Source: Przewalskia tangutica (taxonomy: Eukaryota > Streptophyta > Magnoliopsida > Solanales > Solanaceae). Taken from it: a stretch of 64,000 bases of DNA. The stretch is taken from positions 89,396,790-89,460,789 of the forward strand of contig CM056723.1 of assembly GCA_029844215.1 (NCBI GenBank), read 5' to 3'. A model generated the notes under the pieces. That model was given only the letters and a program-made list of their open reading frames with translations, was not told where the DNA came from and made no database searches. Position 1 is the stretch's first letter, and each line of letters begins with the position of its first letter. Made by a program: the position numbers and the translations under genes. Of this stretch, positions 1 to 11,533 are shown one piece after another.

Positions 1-1870
1 TAAGAAAGAACTTGAAGTATTTTCAAAAGATTTTTGAATCATTTTGAAAGGAGAAGTAATACTGGTGTTTGAAAACTTAAGAGTTATACTAGCTTTATGG
101 GAAGTTAGGTATAACGCTTAAGAATGCTTTTATCGATTTCGAAATCGAATGTGTATCGACAAACCATCGCAGCTAATTAAAAGGAAATGTTTTGAATAAT
201 TAAGTATTATGAAAACTAAGAGAAACTTCCATCCGCATAGAAGCTAAGATAAGACAAAATGATATTTCCTAGATCACGGCTGCTGTAATAAGATTGTTAT
301 AAACAAGAATATCCTACTCACATATAAGGCTTATGTTTCTCAGATTGTTTAAAAGAGAATTATATTCTTAAATGAATAAGACTATGAACTACTTAAACCT
401 TTCTAAAAATAAGAAACGTGAACATTTGAAATTAGGCAAACTTGACGCTTGAAAATAATGTTGTTACTTGATTTTACAAAGGTAAGAGTTTTGGTTTTCT
501 TAAAAGGACGATACTCTATTTTATACTACGTATCAGGTGACTTATGTGAAAGAAACAGATCTTTTTAAGATTTTAATGTGTGAAGTACTTTGGGGATAGA
601 TACGAACTTGTTAGTAAAGTACCTGTGTGAATAACTTGATTGTATTGGTTTGTGATAGCCTTGTAATACTTTCTTGTCACGTGATAAGTAAACGTGTTAG
701 GACGCTACGTGTGTTAGTATTTGTGATGTTTGTGTAAAGCGGGTTTCCTCGATTGTGCTTATTAACTATCGATCGTTATGATAGTATGGTGGCATTCATC
801 TCGAGATGATTCCGGGTTAAGTCGCTCCGACGCGTGGTAGACTCAGCGGTCCGGGACCATGATTCGAGAATACCTCACGCGGGTCCCGGGGCCTATGCGA
901 GCTACGAGTTCCGTGTTAGCGCGGCCCTTACGGGCACGCGTCCTCGCGCTACGCGACTCGAAAGTCCGTGACGACGCCGGGAGTAGCTACCCTCGACGCG
1001 GGAATACCTCACGCGGCCGACGAGATTGGCCTACGCGAGTCGCGGAGTTCCAGACTAGACGCGCACATTAGATACATCGCGGCAAGGCCGCCTTTGATCA
1101 TGCGTGACGGCCCAGACAGATCTTATGATACGCTTTATGACCTTGTTGGTACCGCTGGTGTTAGTAGTCGGCTATGCCTTCGACTTACCCTCGCATAGCT
1201 TTATTAGGACACAGTGGACCCGTGTTCATGTGTATTCCTTGGTGCTTGTATATCATAAATCGCGGCAGTGAGGAAGGTATTCCACGCACGATTGATGTTG
1301 TGGGCGTGAGACCCATTGTTAAATTAAGTGATGACTTGAGGTGCGAGTCCCCGACTTGACACGATCGCTATTTACGGTGAATCGTAGTTTGTTATCATAC
1401 ATGTCTCCCGCTTTGTATAGACTACTATGATTTCATTTACGATTTATTTTTAGTTTCACATACTGCACTGTAATCGACCTTTCGGGCCGCGCTCATGCCG
1501 CAGTTGAGGTACATCGCCGTTGATCCTAGCTCTCGTGGTCAGCGTCGCTGGGAAGCTCCGCTTCCCGAGGCTTATCAGCCGTATAGTCCCCGTCAGTAAG
1601 TGTTTACATTCGTGGTTTGGCGGCCCCGTCCCGCCACTACGGTCGATCATTCTTAGAGGTCCGTAGTAATCTTGGCGTGTGGTTGGTAAAAATGATTAAG
1701 TCGCTCATTTGTAAAAGAGTTGACGGTTATATTTATGCCGAAAGGCAAGTTTTCACGCATTATTGTTTTATATTTCGTTATCTCACGTTGTTGTTTTATG
1801 TTCTACTGACACTGATGTTGTGTCACTAGGGTGCCCGGTAAGGCACCACCACGCCCAGCTGGTCGTGACA
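1..1870 (+). mobile_element. 3' part of the 5' LTR of element 1
   Basis: This is the downstream half of a long LTR, cut by the left window edge. It matches 5712-7593 almost base for base through the AT-rich part and ends at the same point, with GGTCGTGACA (CA terminus) directly followed by a tRNA primer-binding site. The part from about 780 to 1340 contains words such as CGAGAATACCTCACGCGGG that recur in all related LTRs of the window. The short open frames here (for example around 859-1359) are not genes: their counterparts in the second LTR are not preserved in frame. Confidence 0.85.
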
Positions 1871-1874
1871 AAAG

Positions 1875-1885
1875 TGGTATCGAGC
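1875..1885 (+). other. Primer-binding site of element 1 (initiator Met tRNA)
   Basis: Four bases after the LTR end stands TGGTATCGAGC. The plant initiator Met tRNA 3' end is complementary to TGGTATCAGAGC, so this copy has lost one base in the CAG word. The same CAG word is intact in the element at 52350-52361. Confidence 0.8.
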
Positions 1886-3948
1886 GATTAATCCTCTGAA
1901 AGTGTCTCTGCATCAGATCCAAGAGTCTTGATTATCGTGTTGTGCACCACATCAATAATCGTGAGGCTATAGGATATTTAGGATTGGTTTCTATTCTTCT
2001 CACTCGAGATCGTGCCTTAGAGTCGTGTTGTAAGTTGGACCCTCCGACGAAATTCATTCCCTTATCGTTATGCCTCGCGCAGGCAACCCGCCTGTGAGGC
2101 GTGGCGGAGCCGAGAGAGTTGAGTTCGTCATGAGGGCACAGCCCAATCATTACCTAGGTAGTGCTTCATTCGGGATTTCGCGACGCCACTAGCCCCGCAG
2201 AAGTTTAGCACTGACGGCAGCTCATCAAGGCCCACGATATTTGAACCTTCGCCCACGATCGAACAGTGAATATAGATTTCAAAGAGGCGACTCATTAGCT
2301 ATAGATTTGGCTACCGAGATTATACCGATGTACCACGAGTCTTGATGACTACCTAAGAGAGGGTTGTGCAAGAGTAATTCTTCATTGGTTGAGCATGGCA
2401 CGTATGCGGGCTTATGTACAGCAGCCGAAAACGTAGAGATTGACGGTTAACCAAGGATGCAGAAGAGGCCGAGCAGCAAGGTCCTTCGTAACTTTCAAGG
2501 TGAGTATACCTTAAGTGCTATGTTCGATAGCAAGGTGTTAGTTGTGATTAGAATCACGCGGTTAACCGAGTAAGATTTTGGGGGATAGAGAAGGTGAGCC
2601 TTAGAGTGTTATACGAAAGACCTTAGAGGTAAGGCCATCTCGAGAAAGGTGTAGTGTTATGTTTGACTTTATAGGAGTGCATAGTGCACGTGAGCTATGT
2701 TCGTGGGATAAGTCCCGCAGTAGCGTGATTTGAAAGAAGGTAGTCGAGCTAGGAAGACCGCTAGGTTTTCGTAATATGATTTGTGAAATTATTCCTTCGG
2801 GAGCTAGTGTTTTGCGCAATACCGGCCTGCCGAGGCTATGTTGCGGGTCAACCCGCGGCGTATGGTGGCGGGTCAGTTTGTGGTGGTCCTCTTTGTGTTA
2901 GGGTCATGAGGGTGTTAGGCCCATGTTTAGTTAGCCGCGGCAAGTTCGGATGCGCTCGACCTGGTCGGGCCGACGGGCAGCCTATCGTGTTCTTCTGGTC
3001 GTGTCGCTCTCGGCAGTTGATGTTATCCGAAAAGGTGCGAGGTTGCACGGTGCCTACCTTCACCTTATGACGACAATGGAGCCCGTGGTACTACTGCTTT
3101 CTTCTCGAGTTTGTACCGTGCAGGCTAGAACTCGTGAGTCTCCAGACGCATTCGCCTCGCCGTTGTTTTGATTTCGGGTAGCCGTGAGGATCGTTGTTCC
3201 TGGTTGGGAGTGTTTAAGCTACCATTTCAAGTTCGATGTCGCCTTGCGACGCCAGGGGCAGAAATGCAAGTCACGGCCGATTGGTCTGATGTCGTGGTTC
3301 AGATAGTCGTTCAGCTTGTTCCACAGATCGCTGGATAGGTGAAGCTTGTCTGTAAGAAGTTCGCACTCGCAGGAATTGTGCGATAATCCGACGACGCCAG
3401 AGTTCGTGCCGACGGTCGGTCTTCTGAAAGTACCACCTGACGGTGTGACGAGTTTTGGAAATGTATGAACTTAGCCCGAGTTACTTGGGCCTTTGCGAGT
3501 TCATGTGAAGCACAGGCCAGTTGCCTATATGTTAGCATTTGCCGTCCGACTTAGGAAGAAGGACGTCCGGCCTTTCAGATTGTTATGTTCGGAAAGTATC
3601 AAGATCCATCCGTAATGTTCCCGCTAACGATGACCACGTTAGAGATAGTAACCCGAAGTTTTGGATACTAAAGCGATCGTAAATGTGGTAAGCGGTTCGA
3701 GCGCACGATACCTTGATGATCGTGACGCAGCCCTGGCACCATTTGTTGGGTCGCCGAGCGCGCTCGCGACAAAGTGACAAAAGTGGTATTATTTGTGGTG
3801 ATGTTAGAGGTGTTTCCTCGTAGACTTGGATATAAGTATGTCGCAGTATTTCGTGGCGGTGTATGGCAGATTGTTTCGTAAGTATAAGAGGAAGACTATC
3901 TCGCGACGCTTGTTTTGAGATTTAGAAGGAACATTCGACGAATGTTTC
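1886..3948 (+). pseudogene. Collapsed internal region of element 1: gag start plus integrase/chromodomain remnants
   Basis: About 2 kb replaces the normal 5 kb internal region. An ATG at 2070, some 185 bases after the primer site, starts MPRAGNPPV, the place and style of the gag start in the other elements (29103 and 52158, minus strand). Gag soon breaks down, and no protease, RT or RNase H is visible. From about 2990 there are broken integrase-core words (RLHGAYLH, which in related elements reads RLHGVPT), then the integrase tail at 3440-3560 and chromodomain-like remnants to about 3780. Frames are broken throughout. 2510-3948 aligns with 61010-62648 in element 2, so both carry the same kind of collapsed interior. 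Confidence 0.65.
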
Positions 3949-3959
3949 TGGGGGAAGAA
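3949..3959 (+). other. Polypurine tract of element 1
   Basis: TGGGGGAAGAA lies directly against the TGTTATACCC start of the next LTR, the place where plus-strand DNA synthesis is primed. It follows the recurring phrase GAACATTCG...GAATGTTTC, which forms a short inverted repeat in every related copy. Confidence 0.8.
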
Positions 3960-6900
3960 TGTTATACCCGTAGTTCCGTGGTATGTATGCAAGGACGCAC
4001 GCATTTAGAATACGGCGTAAAGATTGGAAAGGAAGAAAGAGGAATTTTCCACTAAAAGTTTCCGTTTGTGAAGGAAAAGGTTCGTTTATGGGAATTGATT
4101 CCCGATTTGGTATTCTGACTTCGAATATTAGAGAATTATGGAATTTTATTTTCGAAAATGGTCACGCTGGGCCCACGGAGAAATTTACTGCTTTGTGGGC
4201 CCGCTTTGATTTTGAGATTTTGGCCGTTTTGGATATTTTCTAAGACGAAATATTTTGATTTAATCGGGGCGACACGTGTCACCCCACGTGGCACCTTTGG
4301 GCGAAATATGTTTGTGCACAACACCCTGCTAGAGTCGTTTTCGAAACGCTTTCACACTTTCGTAGGGAATTTCCTATGTCATTTAGTATTTTTATGGATT
4401 TTTCCGAGAGACTAACATTTTGGACCAACGAGAGGCGACTTGGCACCCTCTCATTGGTGCAAAGTGGCGCATATGGACGATTTTGTGGGCAAGTGAGATA
4501 TTTTGGTAGATATTTTGTGCAAGTCACAGGTACACACGGGTGAATCTTGGCCCTACACTTGCCTAACACTTGGCTAGATCTTCGCCATTGGTTGGCCTTG
4601 GCTTGTGCTATAAATACCTCTCCTTTGATGAACTTCTTCATCCAAAATGCCTAAGTCTTGAGAGCCTTCCTCCCTTTTCGCGAGGCCCTCGCCGAGAGTT
4701 CCCCTAGTGGGGTAGGCCGAGGGTAGCCACCCCCTCCTTGTGGTGTGGCCGTGGGTACCCCTAGCCTAGTTTGTTTTCATATAATACCCCCTCTCGTAGA
4801 AATACTCTCAAAAGTATTGTTATAATGCCCAAATTACCTTAGCCATATACCTTGTAGTATTCTAAGGTTATACCTTTACAAAAAGCCCGCTTATACTATT
4901 ATACTTCCCACAATACAAAACCGAAACCCTAGGAAAATCTCCATAGTCCGTTGGAGTATTGTGTAAGTTGGTTAGAACTTCTAAGGGTGGTTTAGAGCTG
5001 GTCGAGCGCCTGAGTCGAGCTAAACGATTGCCCAGGATCGACTTTATACTTGGATAATTATGGGCTTATCGAGGTAAATATCTTGTCCCTCTATTGTAAT
5101 TGGAAATTACATGTTGTTAGATTATATAGTTGAAGTATACTATATATAGAACTAAGCTTAGTATCGCGCAATGTCTTTTGACTTAAGCTCAAGAATCGAA
5201 TCGAATCAGAATTACATAGGATCAGACATGAGACTTGTGTAGTAGTACCACGGAGTAGAATTGTACCGTTAGGTTAGATGTATAACCCCCGGTTGGCTTG
5301 GTAGCCGCCTCGATAGAGAGGAGATTTACGCTGCATGGGAGGTCACGAAATTTCAGAGAAAGTTCTACGATGAGACCTAAATGTTAATAAGCCAGTGGCC
5401 TTATAGCGATGTATCACGCGTGGCGCGATCTACGTGGCTTGGCGGGTAGCCGACGTTTGGAAGTACTTCGAGCGCTTTGCATGAGTCGATACTCGCCGCG
5501 AGGTATGTGAACCTCTTCCTATCTCTCTAGCATGATACGTGTGAACTATGTAGTACGGAGACGCATACGTGCTAAATGTGTTTGAATGGTTTAAAACATA
5601 AAGTGTTATAACGCTTTATGGGAAGTTGGTTATAAAATTTTATGTTAGTAAGAAAATACATGTGGTTTTTAAGAGGTAATCGATTTGAACTATAAATCGC
5701 TTGTTATATGATAAGAAAGAACTTGAAGTATTTTCAAAAGATTTTTGAATCATTTTGAAAGGAGAAGTAATACTTGGTGTTTGAAAACTTAAGAGTTATA
5801 CTAGCTTTATGGGAAGTTAGGTATAACGGCTTAAGAATGCTTTATCGATTTCGAAATCGAATGTGTATCGACAAACCATCGCAATGCTAATAAAAGGAAA
5901 TGTTTTGAATAATTAAGTATTATGAAAACTAAGAGAAACTTCCATCCGCATGTAAGCTAAGATAAGACAAAATGATATTTCCTAGATCATGGTCAGTAAT
6001 AAGATTGTTATAAACAAGAATATCCTACTCACATATAAGGCTTATGTTTCTGATTGTTTAAAAGAGAATTATATTCTTAAATGAATAAGACTATGAACTA
6101 CTAAACCTTTCTAAAAATAAGAAACGTGAACATTTGAAATTAGGCAACTTGGACGCTTGAAAATAATGTTGTTACTTGATTTTACAAAGGTAAGAGTTTT
6201 GGTTTTCTTAAAAGGATAATACTCTATTTTATACTACTGTATCAGGTGACTTATGTGAAAGAAACAGATCTTTTTAAGATTTTAATGTGTGAAGTACTTT
6301 GGGGATAGATACCCGAACTTGTTAGTAGAAAGTACCTTGTGGAATAACTTGATTGTATTGGTTTGTGATAGCCTTGTAATACTTTCTTGTTGTTTGTGAT
6401 AAGTAAACGTGTTAGGATGCTACGTGTGTTAGTATCTTGTGATGTTTGTGTAAAGGGGGTTTCTTGATTGTGCTTATTAACTATCGTTATGATAGTATGG
6501 TGGCATTCATCTCGAGATGATTCCGGGTTAAGCCGCCTCCGACGCGGGTAGACTCAGCGGTCCGGGGACCATGATTCGAGAATACCTCACGCTGGTCCCG
6601 GGGCCTGCGCGAGCTACGAGTTCCGTGTTAGCGCGCCCTTACGGGCACGCGGTCCTCGTGGGCCATGCGACTCGGAAAGTCCGTGACGACGCCGGGAGTA
6701 GCTACCTCGACGCGGGAATACCTCATGCGGCCGATGAGATTGGCCTACGCGAGTCGCGGAAGTTCAGGACTAGACGCGCACATTAGATATCGCGGGCAAG
6801 TGGCCGCCTTTGATCATGTGACGGCCTAGACAGATCTTATGATACGCTTTATGACCTTGTTGGTACCGCTGGTGTTAGTAGTCGGCTATGCCTTCGCACT

Positions 6901-7593
6901 TACCTCGCACAGCTTTTATTAGGACACAGCGGACTCGTGTTCATGTGTATTCCTTGGTGCTTGTATATCATAAATCGCCAGCGGCGAAGGTATTCCACGC
7001 ACGATTGATGTTGTGGGCGTGAGACCCATTGTTAAATTAAGTGATGACTTGAGGCGCGAGTCCCCGACTTGATACGATCGCTTATTTATGGTGAATCGTA
7101 GTTCGTTATCATACATGTCTCCCGCTTTGTATAGACTACTATGATTTCATTTACGATTTATTTTTAGTTTCACATACTCTGCATCGTTGTAATCGACCTC
7201 CTTCGGGCCGCGTTCATGCCGCAGTTGAGGTACATCGCCGTTGATCCTAGCTCGTGGTCACAGTCATTGGGAAGCTCCGCTTTCTCCGAGGCTTATCATG
7301 TATAGTCCCCGTCAGAGTAAGTTTACATTCGTGGGTTTGGCGGCCCCGCCCCGCCACTACGGTCGTATCATTCTGTGAGAGGTCTGTAGTACCGCAAGGT
7401 GGTTGGTAAAAGGATTGCCGCTCATTTGTAAAAGAGTTGATGGTTATATTTATGCCGAAAGGCAAGTTTTCACAGATTATTGTTTTATATTTCTGTTATC
7501 TCATGTTGTTGTTTTATGTTCCGCTGATTACTCTGATGTTGTGTCACTAGGGTGCCCGGGGTAAGGCATCACCACGCCCAGCTGGTCGTGACA
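3960..7593 (+). mobile_element. 3' LTR of element 1 (3634 bp)
   Basis: The LTR starts TGTTATACCCG after the polypurine tract and ends GGTCGTGACA. The downstream half repeats 1-1870. In order it carries a conserved block with TTTTTCCGAGAG (about 4400), the palindrome and TATA box described separately, a C-rich leader (4660-4800), an AT-rich body and the conserved 3' tail. Its end abuts a minus-strand LTR without spacer, so no target duplication can be read at this side. Confidence 0.88.
4266..4616 (+). promoter_or_regulatory. LTR palindrome and TATA box, element 1
   Basis: The palindrome 4266-4285 has arms GGGGCGACA and TGTCACCCC with a CG centre, which creates a CACGTG G-box. TATAAATA stands at 4609-4616, about 320 bp further on. 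This copy has a longer spacing than the roughly 170 bp seen elsewhere, due to extra sequence around 4290-4440. Confidence 0.6.
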
Positions 7594-8104
7594 CAATAAA
7601 TAAACAGCCAACCAAACAGTTGCCTTCGTGATATATACATAAAAACCCGAACAGCTTATCCTTTTACAAACCCCGCCACAACAAAGGCATGCACTCTAAG
7701 ATTTACAACAACTATGCCGGGCCAGCGCCCCGCCATACCCCGGACTGTACAAGAACCTACCACTCAGGGAAACAAACCACAGATAACCCTCCGACGGGAC
7801 GGAGCTTTCCAACGCTGAAATGAGATCCTAAGAGCGGATCCACGATCGATGTACTTCTACCGCAGATTTAACGCAGCCTCGGGCGAGGTCAAGACAACAG
7901 TACCAAGTATGTGAAATCTGCATAATATCAGAATGAAATCATAACAGTCTATACAAAGCATGAGACATGTATGATAGCCAAACTACAGTACACAACATAT
8001 AACAGTTATATCAAGTCAGGGTCTCACGCCACAACATCAATCATGCCCGTGGAATACCTTCCTCATCACGGCAGTCTATGATATGATAACAACAAGACAA
8101 AGAA

Positions 8105-8450
8105 TCCAAATGGAAGCATACCCGCGCGCTACGATCGCGGTCGTGATGTCCAAAGGGAAACAATAAGACAACATTCCAAATGGACGATACCCGCAGCGCC
8201 ACGATCGCGGTCAAGATGTCCAAAGGGAAACAATAGACAAGATTCCAAATGGACGCATACCCGCGCGCCACGCATCGTGTCGATGTCCAAAAGGAAATCA
8301 CGCGCGATAATCAAATGGAACCATACCCGCAGCGCCACGATCGTGGTCAAGATATCCAAAGCGACAACCACAAGACCTCAACCAAAATGGAAGCATACCC
8401 GCGCGCCACGATCGTGGTCGCGATGTCCAAAGCGATTAACAACAATAATA
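8105..8450 (-). repeat. About 69-bp minisatellite inside an LTR
   Basis: Five imperfect units begin near 8105, 8174, 8242, 8310 and 8382. Each contains CCAAATGGA, then ACCCGCGCGC or ACCCGCAGCGC, CACGATCG and GTCCAAAG. Open frames running through this array are periodic by-products of the repeat. Confidence 0.85.
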
Positions 8451-8567
8451 CTATCAACGAACGCATCTGCGGAATTTCTCCGCCACCGCCGCACGCCCAA
8501 GTAAGTTCTCAACTACCAACCGCCTCCATCGAGACGCCAGTAACCTGTAAATACAACGCTTTGCACA

Positions 8568-8655
8568 ACAAAGGCTATCACAACAAGCATAGGCAACTTT
8601 CACAACAACAAGCATAGGCAAGTTTCACAACAACAAGCATAGGCAAGTTATACAC
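8568..8655 (-). repeat. About 28-bp tandem repeat inside an LTR
   Basis: Three units of the word ACAACAAGCATAGGCAAG, separated by TTTCACA. The same array, with more units, occurs at 44150-44260 in the related LTR. Confidence 0.8.
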
Positions 8656-10573
8656 AACTCAAAGTACTTTCACTTTATGACAAAATCCGGGTTTTAACCC
8701 TAAAGTACTACGTACGTTAAAATCTTTTATAAAAGTCACCCGATACCCGTAGTATTAGAATGACCAACCCACATTCCTTTTCAAAATCAAGTAACAACAT
8801 TCTTTTCCTAAGTTCCGCTTTGCCTAGTTTCAATTACTCAAGCTTCTCATTTTCAAATGGTTTCATAGTTCATAAACTTAATCACTCAATTCCTTTTAGA
8901 ACAATTGAGTAATATATGTCTTACGTGAGATTAGGTTATTCTTGTTTACAACATTCTTATGACATCAGCCATGATCTACTAAATGTAATATCATTTTGTC
9001 ACATGTTAGTTTCTATGCAGATGTAGGTTTGTACTGGTTTTAATACGATACATCATTATTCAATACATTTTCCTTTATTAACGCCGCAGCGGTCCTGTCG
9101 ATACACATTCGATTTCCAAATCAAGAAACATTATCCCTTTAAATAAAACCAAGTACTCATTACTCACGAATGATGTTTAACACAAACACACACATTAAAA
9201 CAAATAAGTTAAGTCTCTTATCTTATAAGATCAAGTCTCTTAACTTCTAACATCAGTAAACCATTTTCTTTACCTCTCTTAAGACATTATACCTAACTCC
9301 CCATAAAGCTAGTATAACTCTTTTTAAAACCTTTAAAACCAAGTGTTACTCTCCTTCAAAACGATTTATAAATCTTTTGAAATACATCAAGTTTCTTTAT
9401 TATAACAAGCCAGTTATAATTCACACCAGTTACCTTTTAAAACCACAAAGTATTTTCTTACCTACATAAAGCTGTTATAACCAACTTCCCATAAAGCCGT
9501 TATAACACTTTATGTTTCAAACCAATCAAATACATTAAACACATGTACGTCTACCGTACTACATAGTTACACACATATCATGCTAGAAGAGATAGGAAGA
9601 GGTTCACATACCTCGCGACGATTGTCGACTAATAGCAAAACGCCCAAGTACCTCAAACAGCGGCTACTTCCTAAGCCAAGTGGATCACTCCACACGTAGT
9701 ACTTCAACCTATAAGGCCACACGGGGCTTTTTAAAATCTATATCTCCACGTTCCATAATCTACATAAAATTCAAGAAGATTTTCCCGCAATGGCAGAAAT
9801 CTCCTCCTTTATCGAGGTCGCTACCAAGCCAACCGTGGGGTTAACACGCCTAACCTGACGCTGCATAATTCTACTACACAAGAATGCTACATAAGTTCAT
9901 CAGAATACAGCCTAGGTAATTACGATCAGCTTCTTCTCTTTATTATCCTTCTATGTGATTACTGCTCAATTCTTCATTCTTCAGCTTAAGTCAAAAGACA
10001 TTGCCACAATACTAAGTTCATTCTATATATAGTATACAACAACTATATATTCAACACTTATGTAATTTCCAATTACAATAGGGGACAAGATATTTACCTC
10101 GATAAGCCCAAAATTATCCTAGTTTAAAGTCGCTCCCGAGCAAGGTTTAGCTCCAACTCCGCGCCCAACCCGCTCCAAACTACCCTTAGAAGTTCTAACC
10201 AACTTCTACTTACAATTTCAACAACGGGTGAAGATTTCCTTAGGGTTTCGTTTTAGTGACTGAGGGAAAGTATAACGGTATTTTCTGGGCTTGTATAAGT
10301 GTAACCTTGGGAATAATACAAGGTATTTGGGGCCAAGGTATTTGGACATTATAACAATACTAGAGAGTATTTCTATACCACAACAAGGGGTATTTATACG
10401 AGACAACTAGGCTAGGGGTTACTCTCTACCAACAAGGCCTTCACAAGGGGGAGGGGCTCTCGGCAAAGGGGGGGGGGGGAGGGAGACAAGGACGAGAACA
10501 CAACAAGAGAGTGGAGCAAGCCTTAAACACTTAGGAAATATTTTTGGATGAAGAAGTCTTCAACTTAGGGTGG

Positions 10574-10773
10574 TATTTATAGGCCAACCAATGGCCAACC
10601 AATGGCCAAGATTAAGCCAAGTGCTACACAAGTGTAAGGCCAAGATTCACCCAAGTACACCTTATCCATCTACCACACCAAACAACACAAAATATCCTAC
10701 CTACTCCCACTCACCCAAATCGTCCAAACCGCCCAACACTCTCACCAATGAGAGGGTGCCAAGTGTCGCCCTC
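10574..10773 (-). promoter_or_regulatory. LTR palindrome and TATA box, minus strand
   Basis: Palindrome at 10752-10773 with arms GAGGGTGCCA and TGTCGCCCTC (two mismatches). TATTTATA, a minus-strand TATA box, is at 10574-10581, 170 bp away. A G-rich tract including a long G run (about 10468-10481) lies just downstream of the TATA box in the sense of transcription. Confidence 0.65.
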
Positions 10774-10985
10774 TTGTTGGTCCAAAATGTTTCGTCTCTC
10801 GGAAAAATCCGCAAAAATTAAAAATGACATAGCCGGAAATTCCCCTACGAAAGCTGTGGAAACGTTTCGTCGAAAAACGACTCCTTTCGGCACTTGTGTA
10901 CAAATTTCGAAACTAGCCTACTTTAAGGCTCAAATTATAATACGTACACACTCACGTACATACTCTGGAAATACGGGGTATAACA

Positions 10986-11533
10986 AGGGGACTCTCGGCC
11001 AAGGGGCCTCACAAAGGGGGGAGGGGGAGGCTAGGACGAGAACACACAAGAAGAGGGGGAAGGGATTTTCAAGACTTAGCACAATTTTTGGATGAAGAAG
11101 TTCATAAAAGGGGAGGGGTATTTATAGGTCAAGCAAAGGCCAACCAATGGCCAAGATCAATCCAAGTGACATGCAAGTGTAGGTCTAGGATTCACCCAAG
11201 TACACCTTATCCATCTACCACACAAATATCACAAAATATCCTACCTACTCCCACTCACCCAATCGTCCAACATTGCCGTCCAAAGCCCACCAATTAGAGG
11301 GTGCCAAGTGTCGCCCTCTCGTTGGTCCAAAATGTTTCGTCTCTCGGAAAAATCCGCAAAAATTAAAAATGACATAGCCGTAATTTACCCTACGCGAGTT
11401 GTGTAAAACGTTTCGTCGAAAAACGACTCTAATCGGGTGTTGTGCACAAAATAAATCGTCCAAGCCAACTTTAAAGTTCAAACTTTTCTACGTACGTCCC
11501 CGCGTACATACTCTGGAAATACGGGGTATAACA
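10986..11533 (-). mobile_element. Second copy of the LTR 5' end (fragment)
   Basis: This 548-bp stretch repeats the first part of the LTR that ends at 10985: same G-rich leader, same TATA region, same palindrome and the same terminus ...GGGGTATAACA at 11533. It is either a truncated second LTR into which the 7594-10985 LTR inserted, or a tandem duplication of the LTR end. Confidence 0.75.
11119..11318 (-). promoter_or_regulatory. LTR palindrome and TATA box, duplicated copy
   Basis: Palindrome 11297-11318 is identical to that at 10752. TATTTATA is at 11119-11126, and the spacing is again about 170 bp. Confidence 0.6.

Larger units (their letters stand above)
7594..10985 (-). mobile_element. 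Minus-strand LTR, 3' end missing
   Basis: Read on the minus strand this is an LTR starting TGTTATACCCCG at 10985 and running to 7594, where about the last 115 bases are absent and element 1 begins. The missing end is inferred from the complete relatives at 43081 and 44776. It is clearly related to the 3960-7593 LTR but in opposite orientation, so element 1 probably inserted into it. Tandem repeats at 8105-8450 and 8568-8655 lie inside. No gene is present. Confidence 0.8.

Noticed and set aside
1874..1890. Possible tRNA-derived sequence at the GGTATC...GAGC words
   Set aside because: It matches only the short primer-binding complement of a tRNA end; no cloverleaf can be formed around it.
2783..3171. 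Overlapping open frames in the interior of element 1, with partial similarity to those at 61292-61543
   Set aside because: The similarity is at DNA level and crosses frameshifts; no domain is encoded in either reading, so I treat it as shared non-coding or decayed pol sequence.
4279..4641. A 120-codon minus-strand frame in the LTR of element 1
   Set aside because: It covers the LTR promoter in antisense; the frame is not kept in the other LTR copies.
8249..8617. A 122-codon open frame
   Set aside because: Same cause: it reads through tandem repeats inside an LTR and has no recognisable domain.
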